This document shows, in pieces, positions 56,968 to 64,000 of a stretch of DNA of 64,000 nucleotides (position 1 is the first letter of the stretch; each line of letters opens with the position of its first letter). The translations under genes and the position numbers were made by a program. The DNA lies in assembly GCA_014905825.1 (NCBI GenBank), contig JACGCN010000007.1, forward strand, positions 930,001 through 994,000. Direction: 5' to 3'. The notes beneath the pieces were generated by a model. The model ran no database searches, was not told where the DNA came from, and saw nothing but the letters and a program-made list of their open reading frames with translations. Origin of the DNA: Lyophyllum atratum (Eukaryota > Basidiomycota > Agaricomycetes > Agaricales > Lyophyllaceae).

Positions 56968-59648
56968 ATGGGTATAACTGGCCTCCTCCCTGCGCTCAAG
57001 TCTATTCAAGTCACGAAACATCTTTCTGAGTTCTCTGGCCAGACTCTCGCGATTGACGCGTATGTATGGTTGCACAGAGGGGTGCATACGTGTGCCACCG
57101 AACTAGCTACCAACAAGGACACTCATAAGTGAGTTATATTCGATTCAGGCGCGGGAGTCGTCATCGAGCGAAACGGCTGACTAGTTTTCTCTTCTCTGAG
57201 ATATGTCGACTATGCCATGCACCGAGTGCGTCTGCTGCGACACCACAATATTGAACCTTACATCGTCTTTGACGGTGGCCCGCTTCCAGCTAAGAAAGGG
57301 ACGGAAGACGACCGCAAGCAACGACGCGACGACAGCCTCGCACGAGGAAACGCACTTGCTGCTCAGGGAAAACACAGCCAAGCGCGTGAATTCTACGTGA
57401 AATGTGTGGATGTAACGCCTCAAATGGCGTTCCAGCTTATCAAGGTCAGTAACACGTCTTCAGATCAACCCAGCACCTGGACATGATTTCTTCTCAGGCA
57501 TTACGCGCAGAATCGGTGCCATACGTCGTAGCACCCTACGAAGCCGATGCGCAGATGGCATACCTCGAGCGCACGGGCATAGTCGACGGCATCATCACCG
57601 AGGACTCTGACCTTCTTGTCTTCGGTTGTCGCAACGTCCTCTTCAAGTTCGACGCCGTCGCCAACACCGTTGTGTCAATTTCACGGAAGAACTTCGGTTC
57701 TGTATCTGGCTCCGGCTCTGATATCTCCCTTGTCGGGTGGTCCGATGTCCAATTCCGGGCAATGGCCATCCTTAGTGGATGCGACTACCTGCCGAGTATA
57801 CCAGGCGTCGGGCTGAAGAGGGCCTGCGCTCTGATGCGGAAGTGGAAGACAGCGGATCAGGTGGTGAGGGCGATCATGTTGGAAGGGAAGAAATCTGTGC
57901 CTCGGAAGTATATGGAGCAGTTCCGGTTGGCAGAGCTATGCTTCCAGCACCAGCGTGTGTATTGTCCTATGACGGAGAAGCTGGTCTATCTCAATGCGGT
58001 CGACGCGGACTGGACTCCTGAGGCAGAGGCGTATGTCGGAGGGTGAGCCTACCATTCAAATACTTGGAATCACCCATCTCAGTGATTGCGATAGTGATTT
58101 AGAGTCATCCCTTGCCAAGAAACTTGCAATGGGAGACGTCGACCCGGTGACATTTTTGCCTATGAAGGATATTTTCCCTGGATTCCTGCCCCGCGTAAAG
58201 CCGCTTCCTCTCGTCACGGTGAAAGTAAATCGTCGGGATAAAGGGAAAGGAAAAGCTACAGCGACGCCCGTGAAGGAGGGTATTCTCAGCTTCTTCGGTG
58301 TGACCCGTATTCTCCAGGGGCGAACAAGGCGCTGACGTCCCTTTTAGGCCCGAATCCGAAGATCCCTCCGAGACAAGGACGGCGATCTTTATCTCCCATA
58401 CGTACAAATACGAAGAAGGCCGTGACCGGGAGGGCTAGCGGGAAACGAACGCTGGTGGAGGCCAACGAACTTGATATCGCTTTGAGGAAGCGGCAACAGA
58501 AGTCTAAATTCTTCGAGTCGGCGCCACCAGGAAGGCCAGCCGCAGTACGGGCAGAGACGCCGAACGCTGTCCCAGGACCGTCGCGTGTGCGTGAAAATAA
58601 GGAGAATGTATGTATCGTCATCGATGATGAGGACGATGTTGAGCCTTGCTCGAATCTCTCCATGGAAGCGCAAGGCAACGTAGATCTGCAAATGGAGACG
58701 GACCTGGAGGATCCTTCTCTTTACAATACAGTGGAGCAAGAAGAGGGGTATATCTCGCCCACGCCTTCTTGTTCTGGAGAGATACAGGACTTGTCATCAC
58801 CAGTGAGACCTTTCCAAACTCATGGTCCCAAGCGCAGAGCAGGTTCGGAAGAAGTGGAATTTGGGGTGGATGCTGTGTCAAGCCCGCCCTCTGCAGCAAA
58901 ACGACAGCGACAGTCTGGTACCACATTTCATCCAATCTCTCGCACCCGCTCACTCGACTTACCTCGTCCACGTCCACCGCCTGCGGGCCCTTCTGGTGCT
59001 ACTTCTCGCCCAGGGGATGCTCCTCCAACAGGGTCATTTCCTGGACCTGATCTACGCCACTCATTCGCTGATGACCGTTCAAGCGATATTGACTGTTCAG
59101 ATGAAGAAGGACGACATCTTTCTGACTCCAACTCCCCAGCGACACCAACACCATCTCCTCCAACACCTGTAACGCAGGATGACCGCCACATCGTTACCAT
59201 CGAGGATCTCGACGATGCGGAAGAACTCGCGAGCGCGCATGAGTTGCGCAGGAAGGCAGTAGCAACCGGCTGGAGACAGCGCTGGGCGCGTGGCGGCCGA
59301 GCAAAGGCGCAAAGGGCTAGTTTGCCGAACCTTGCACGCCGCGAGACAAATGTGACCCCTGGTGGGCGTCATACGATACCCCATCCGGACTCAAGGCTTC
59401 GTCCGACACCATACCTACGTACCACACCCAATCTAGCGACGAAGATCATTACTGCTAATGTGAAGCCGCGACGTGCCGACATTCGGAAGAGCCTGCCATT
59501 CTTTAACGCCGCAACCAAGAACACTAGTGGTGGCTCGAGTGCCCCGCCTGGCACGGATGATATATCAATGAATGGAGACTTCTTCGAGGTCGATGATGTC
59601 GATGAAAGTGTGTTGCTCTCCCGACGGAGATTGGAGCATTTCAGGTAA
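56968..59648 (+). CDS. EXO1: exonuclease 1 (XPG/RAD2 family 5'-3' exonuclease and flap nuclease)
   Basis: Acts in mismatch repair and resection in the nucleus. Exons 56968-57128, 57201-57444, 57498-58042, 58083-58297 and 58348-59648 total 2466 nt (821 residues), all in phase. The N-domain starts MGITGLLPALKSIQVTKHLS with the acidic site in LAIDAYVWLH and IVFDGGPLPAKKGT. The I-domain has VAPYEADAQMAYLE and ITEDSDLLVFGC, and the helix-two-turn region is GCDYLPSIPGVGLKRA. After DVDPVTFLPMKDI a long, probably disordered tail of about 450 residues follows, rich in Ser, Pro and Arg. Acidic residues of the two-metal site are all visible. The fourth intron candidate at 58043-58082 is only 40 nt. Confidence 0.92.
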
Positions 59649-60312
59649 TTTGGAATGTCGTATCTTGCCTGCTGGATTGTTGACAGGAAGTAACCCGATT
59701 CTCAGGTGCACCTGATCAGTCAATAGGACACCGTACCAGCCTCGAATGAATTAAAAAATATATACTCGATACATAAAGTACGACCCTTGGTACTTGTACA
59801 TCGTGAGGTGTTGTGAGGCCATTTAGTCGGCTAGAAGGTGACATCAGTGATCAACGTCCAATGTTCAACGTCGTTCAACTTCCACCGAAGTGGGTTACTT
59901 AATGGGAGCGTTCTTCTCCACCGTGACGCACGGGCTGGGTGACCTGTAAAGCTCGTGGTGTCAGAAGCCACCCCCTTCTTCTGCTTTCCCTTCATTTCTC
60001 GGAAATCTCAGTTCAAGCGTATGTGCAGCGCGCTAGGAAGGGGTGGAAGATAGTGTTATTTCTTCCCGTGTTTCGGTACGCTTTCGGTCCCTGTTCGTGT
60101 TACTTGCTCATTAACAAGCTTCTTGGCGGTTCGGTATAACGTACGCAGAATCAACCTCTCAAGCGTGTTGCCCCGTACGTTGAATACCTCCGGGAGTGAT
60201 TTCTGTCCATTGCACCCTACTGACCACTCCACAGGCCTCTGTGCGGGTCATTGAAGCGCTTGCTGGGCCCAAACGACCAGCCGTTCACCCTACACTCCCA
60301 CGATCTGCTGCA
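59649..60312. other. intergenic and probable 5' leader of the zinc-finger gene
   Basis: An open stretch at 60196-60312 is in frame with the zinc-finger gene but lacks a better start. A leader intron ending at about 60235 is possible. Confidence 0.3.
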
Positions 60313-62033
60313 ATGAAGCTCAGCGCTGAGGCTGCAGCCAACCCAACCCATTTCCCCGACTATGGCCACGATCACACGACGCAAGAATCACTGAGCAGAT
60401 CGCAGATATCCTCGTTCCCCAATTTAACCGACTTACCACACTCAACGCTCATTTCCTCCAACCATACGGTTCTCACATCGCAATACTATCCATCCAGCTT
60501 TACACTGAATCACCAGCAGGACGGGACAGGCTCGTCAAGCTACCCAGAGTCCTCCCAACGCACCTACGCCCGTGGTACCGGTAATCCATACCCACCTTTC
60601 TTCGACGTAGCTGCAAATGACCAGTTCGATACCGCAAGGTCTGCTGAGCGGCGCAGGACTCATTACAAGCCCGATCTGAATCTGATGCACCCCACCATCT
60701 CCTCCTCGACCCATCAACCCCAAAACATGCCGCTGGAGCGTGCTCCATATCACGGTGATCCCTCGGACACCTCTGTTTTGTCGGAGGAGAGAGACAGACA
60801 GGTGTTCAACAAGATGGTTTCTCCTCCCGGACCACCTCTGTTTTCATACTACAACGATAAGGATCCGCCACAGCGGCACCCATCGCCGGCCCTATTACTT
60901 GAGCGAAACCCTTTGCCAGTGGCAACGAGTTTCCAGGGTCGGTATGCCTCACCCGCTCAGTCGGACCCCGGAGGGGACGCAGATCGCATGTCGTACGCCA
61001 ATCTCGAGCAACATCGTATGCAGAGCCATGCCGCCCCACAGTCTCCCTTCCAGTTCTCCATTCCCATGCGTAATGACGCGGGCTGGTCAAGCGCTTCCTC
61101 GCGCGGCGCTTATGATCACGCCCAGCCCCCTGTCAGCAGCACATCCAATGTGGCCCTTGACTCGGACTCGCCAGCATCATTAGGGCTTCCCGAGCTTGTG
61201 GATCCTGTGCATGCTGACACCGCGGCATCGTCAACTTCTGGACCCAGTGCTTCCAATGCTCCAAGCAAGAAGAAGAAATCGAAAATGCACGATTGTGAAG
61301 TCTGTGGGAAAAGTTCCCTCGGTTTGTGTATGCTCTATCTCCCTTTCTCTAATCTGACACGGTAAACATTCTACAGCCCAAGTGGGCTGAAGACACACAT
61401 GAACACTCACAACAACTTAAAACGTCAGTTACTGCTTTTCTGTGTTACCACATCTCTGGTGACTGACCTCGGCTTTCCAGCATTCTCATGTGGGTTCGTG
61501 GGGTGTCCCCGGACGTTCACTGTTCGGTCCAATGCGAAGCGGCACCTCCGCACCCACGGCGTCGACACAATGGGGACACATGAATCCACCGCGGCTCCCT
61601 ATGTCGTCGGGTTCAGCACCCCGACCATCATGCAACCAGCTGCCGCAACGCACGAGATGGCCAAGTTGCCGTATAAATTACGCTGGATGCCGCCCAGCCT
61701 CAGCGCATGCAAAAACGCGCACGGCCTTATGTCGCTATCCGACGATGACTCTGAGTCTGAAGACGGCCAGGACGAGGTCAGGAGTAGTGGGAGGTCAGCA
61801 GTATCTATCCCTTTTCCTCCAGTTGTGCCCTCTTCGTCTGGGCTTGACTCTTATGAACCCCTCGAGGAACGGAATTCTTACCTTGACGCTCCACCATATC
61901 CATACCATCCCTCACAGGTGAGTGGATCTCGGAATGCCCTGTATGTTCAATGGCTCATACGCCTCTTGTCCCGCAGTTTCGGGTCCTCCCTGGACCAGCC
62001 GTCGCAAATTCGCAACCTGTTAGTGCTGCATAA
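60313..62033 (+). CDS. C2H2 zinc-finger transcription factor
   Basis: Likely nuclear DNA-binding regulator. Exons 60313-61325, 61377-61423, 61481-61917 and 61977-62033 join in frame (517 residues). Residues 1-330 are low-complexity, rich in Ser, Pro, His and Gln, followed by a basic SKKKKSK. Finger one is CEVCGKSSLG spliced to FPSGLKTHMNTH; finger two is CGFVGCPRTFTVRSNAKRHLRTH. With the donor at 61326, finger one has 13 residues between Cys and His instead of the usual 12. The usual reading (KSFP-type) would need one more base near 61314. An acidic patch (SLSDDDSESEDGQDE) lies in the C-terminal part. The end is QPVSAA. Confidence 0.8.
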
Positions 62034-62307
62034 CTATGACCCCCGATTTCGCTTTCCTGTTTGCTTGCTTGATATCACCGCCACATCTGTACTTATCTTG
62101 GGATCATACCTGACACCCGACATGCCATGCATCTTATAATCCGATCGTATATAGCGTTCACATAGCAGTCGTCTATCTCTTGCTCCATCGGTCCCGCTTG
62201 GATGACTTTCTCGGTCAGCACTGTTCTTCTTGCTCTGACAGTCGCGGTCTGGTATATACACCTCACATCGGGCCGTGGCGAATGTATTCATAGTTCTATT
62301 TATATTA

Positions 62308-62884
62308 CTAGCTTTGTGATCTGGAGTCATGGCTCTCGTCGTATAAAACGCGGTTGACCATGCCGATAGGTATGTCGTATAATGTAGGTGTGCTGCTGGT
62401 ACTGAGATATGGGCTGTTATCGTGCGGGTCCATCGGGAAATGAACGCGATTGTCTGTGTCATGACCCAACATCTGTCAGTCGAAGGTGAGGTGATAAGGA
62501 CAAATGCGAAGTACCAGTTATGGAACTCATGTCAGAGAACGAAGGGGTGGCGGCAATGGCCATGGAGGAGTAAACGATGTACGTGGTGATGACTAGAACG
62601 ATAGACCAGGCGGGAAGAAGAACGGCCCATTCACTATGAAGTGCTACCTCGTCAGACCATCGGAATTCCAGACAAAACTGAAAGAGTACTCACCGGCTTG
62701 GATACCAATCTATCCCGACCCACTCGATATACTCGTCGGGCACTAGAGCCCATAAGACGTAGAGGCAGAACGCCAAAGACGTGGATGTCCATGCCACGAA
62801 TCCGTAAAATTCTGGCGCGCGGCTGCGAGGTGGGATACTGGAATAGCGCTGCGTACGAGGAGATTTGTCGGCTTTATGTGCCAT
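62308..62884 (-). CDS. PIG-P, GPI-N-acetylglucosaminyltransferase subunit P
   Basis: Part of the ER complex that makes the first GPI-anchor intermediate. Exons 62884-62694, 62633-62515 and 62453-62308 total 456 nt (151 residues), all in phase. After a short basic N terminus the protein has EFYGFVAWTSTSLAFCLYVL, a first membrane helix, then WALVPDEYIEWVGIDWYPS, and EWAVLLPAWSIVLVITTYIV as a second helix. The C terminus carries YDIPIGMVNRVLYD, typical of the family. Length and topology fit PIG-P well. It is convergent with the zinc-finger gene, 274 bp apart. Confidence 0.88.
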
Positions 62885-63168
62885 GGATCAGCATTGTCGG
62901 TCTTGCAAGACGGTAACCCTTCCAGAAGTCGTGGTGGTGGAAAGTAGAAGCAGGGTCCGGTCTCTTTCTTGTAAGCCGGAAATTGTCGAGAATTTGAATG
63001 CCGGTCGAAAGGGCTTCGCCCTACTTCGCCCACTTGCAGGTTTATCATTTTGATCTGACTCCAAGCTGGAGCTACAACTAGTTCGAGGCAGTCATATCAC
63101 TCGTATGAATCATTATAAACTTCCTATGTGTCTTCTTGACTTTCCCACCAGAATTCCTGTCGTGAGGG

Positions 63169-64000
63169 ATGGCGTCTTTCAGTTCCATCGTAGCGCAGAA
63201 AAGGGCGTTGCGGAAGACCGTTTCGGCCACACTACGACTTCTGCCTGCACCGGCGATGGAAGAGCAATGTAAGTATATCACTTCACCTCCGGTATCAAGC
63301 CTGCCAACAAAATCGTTGAGGTCATTGACTGGCACTTGTTTCTCAGCACGAGCGGTCACAGCGCGAGTTCTATCACTGCCCTCGTTCCAGAAGTGCAGAT
63401 CCGTGAGCTGCTATCTCAGCATGCCCTCTGGCGAGCTGGACACGTCATCGCTGGTATCAGAAATCTTGGCTCGTGGTGAGCATGTATTTTATACAGACTG
63501 CGTTGTCTATACTGATGAACGTACAGGCAAAAATCTTTTCGTTCCAAGAGTCGAACTGAAAGACGGCAAGATGGATTTTTTGAAAGTGTATGGGCAGGAA
63601 GATCTCAGCTCGTTTCATAGTGGTGTGTGGGGAATCAGAGAGCCAGAGCCCCATTGGCAAGGCTCACCACGGCAGAACGGTAATCCATTGCCGCCCTATT
63701 TAGGTACGAGTAGCTCTTACTTTTTGACCATCTCAGCATTGGATCCGCATTGTGATGGAGTGGATATAATCTTACTACCCGGTTTGTACCAACTCTCTGT
63801 TGCGCCATCCAGACGAAAGCATTGACGGCATGTAGGCGTGGCATTCGACAGGTCATTATCACGCCTCGGCCATGGAAAAGGGTATTATGATCGATTTATA
63901 ACCTCTTACTCGTCGACTGGGAGACCCCGGCCACTTTTGGGTATGTCTTTTCTACTTAAAACGCTCCCCTGTGATCTTATGTATGTTGTACAACAGTGGC
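63169..64000 (+). CDS. 5-formyltetrahydrofolate cyclo-ligase (MTHFS), 3' end cut by window edge
   Basis: Converts 5-formyl-THF to 5,10-methenyl-THF using ATP. Exons 63169-63268, 63347-63475, 63527-63679, 63737-63781, 63836-63940 and 63997 to beyond 64000 are all in phase. Motifs are AQKRALRKTVSATL at the N terminus (basic nucleotide-binding segment), SVSCYLSMPSGELDT, GKNLFVPRVE, the substrate loop around WGIREPEP, DIILLPGVAFD and RLGHGKGYYDRF with the glycine-rich site. Only the C-terminal strand is outside the window. Confidence 0.9.

Noticed and set aside
58646..59172. Additional plus-strand frames inside exonuclease 1
   Set aside because: They lie out of frame within the last EXO1 exon, whose own frame is open and ends normally.
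1..64000. tRNA, rRNA, CRISPR, operon or bacterial features
   Set aside because: None was recognised; the gene structure is eukaryotic throughout.

Overview
The window looks like a piece of an agaricomycete (Basidiomycota) genome. Genes are split by many short GT-AG introns of about 45-70 nt, intergenic spaces are small, and several families are typical of mushroom-forming fungi: FunK1-type kinases, a DUF7770-like protein, MLKL-type N-terminal domains, chromodomain Ty3/gypsy elements and hAT transposons. No tRNA, rRNA or CRISPR array was seen. All splice sites and protein names below come from reading the sequence; no search was run.

The two ends are ordinary gene space. On the left is an SH3-PX-BAR sorting nexin (1-2308, minus). 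On the right are exonuclease 1 (56968-59648), a C2H2 zinc-finger factor (60313-62033), the GPI-GlcNAc-transferase subunit PIG-P (62308-62884, minus) and the start of 5-formyltetrahydrofolate cyclo-ligase (63169 to the window end).

The middle (about 2.7-56.4 kb) is a rearranged accessory region. It holds a small family of metzincin-type metalloproteases (2735-4410, 6206-7172, remnants near 15.2 and 35.0 kb, and a stand-alone copy of their C-terminal domain at 27.7-28.1 kb). A patatin-like phospholipase gene (7446-14433) is interrupted by a nested transposon: a non-autonomous hAT-like element (8575-13504) sits inside the codons of the oxyanion-hole motif and itself carries a complete autonomous hAT element (9807-13452). 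A second complete hAT lies at 31291-34904. Both autonomous elements and the outer element have perfect 8-bp target duplications. A 4.1-kb module is duplicated (15150-19229 and 35067-39186). It encodes a novel 128-residue protein and an MLKL-N-terminal-like/kinase-like protein, and both copies stay open through all their exons. A second segment is duplicated at 19230-21065 and 54618-56410. A cytochrome P450 (23556-25849, minus) and a scrambled Ty3/gypsy element (28229-31142) lie between the two modules.

From about 39 to 55 kb the DNA is a mosaic of broken housekeeping and accessory genes. A FunK1 kinase gene and an HCNGP/SAP30BP-like gene are each cut in two, and their halves are exchanged at 39996/39997 and 50058/50059. 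That is the signature of a 10.06-kb reciprocal inversion. Inside and beside it are a second decayed HCNGP copy, two partial copies of the GINS subunit gene PSF1, a DSK2/ubiquilin fragment, a thiolase 3' exon, an APH-like kinase gene, a degenerate adenylation-domain gene and a 1.07-kb TA-flanked inverted-repeat element.

The best candidates for something undescribed are the duplicated two-gene module with its unknown 128-residue partner, and the unknown C-terminal domain shared by a metalloprotease and a stand-alone protein.
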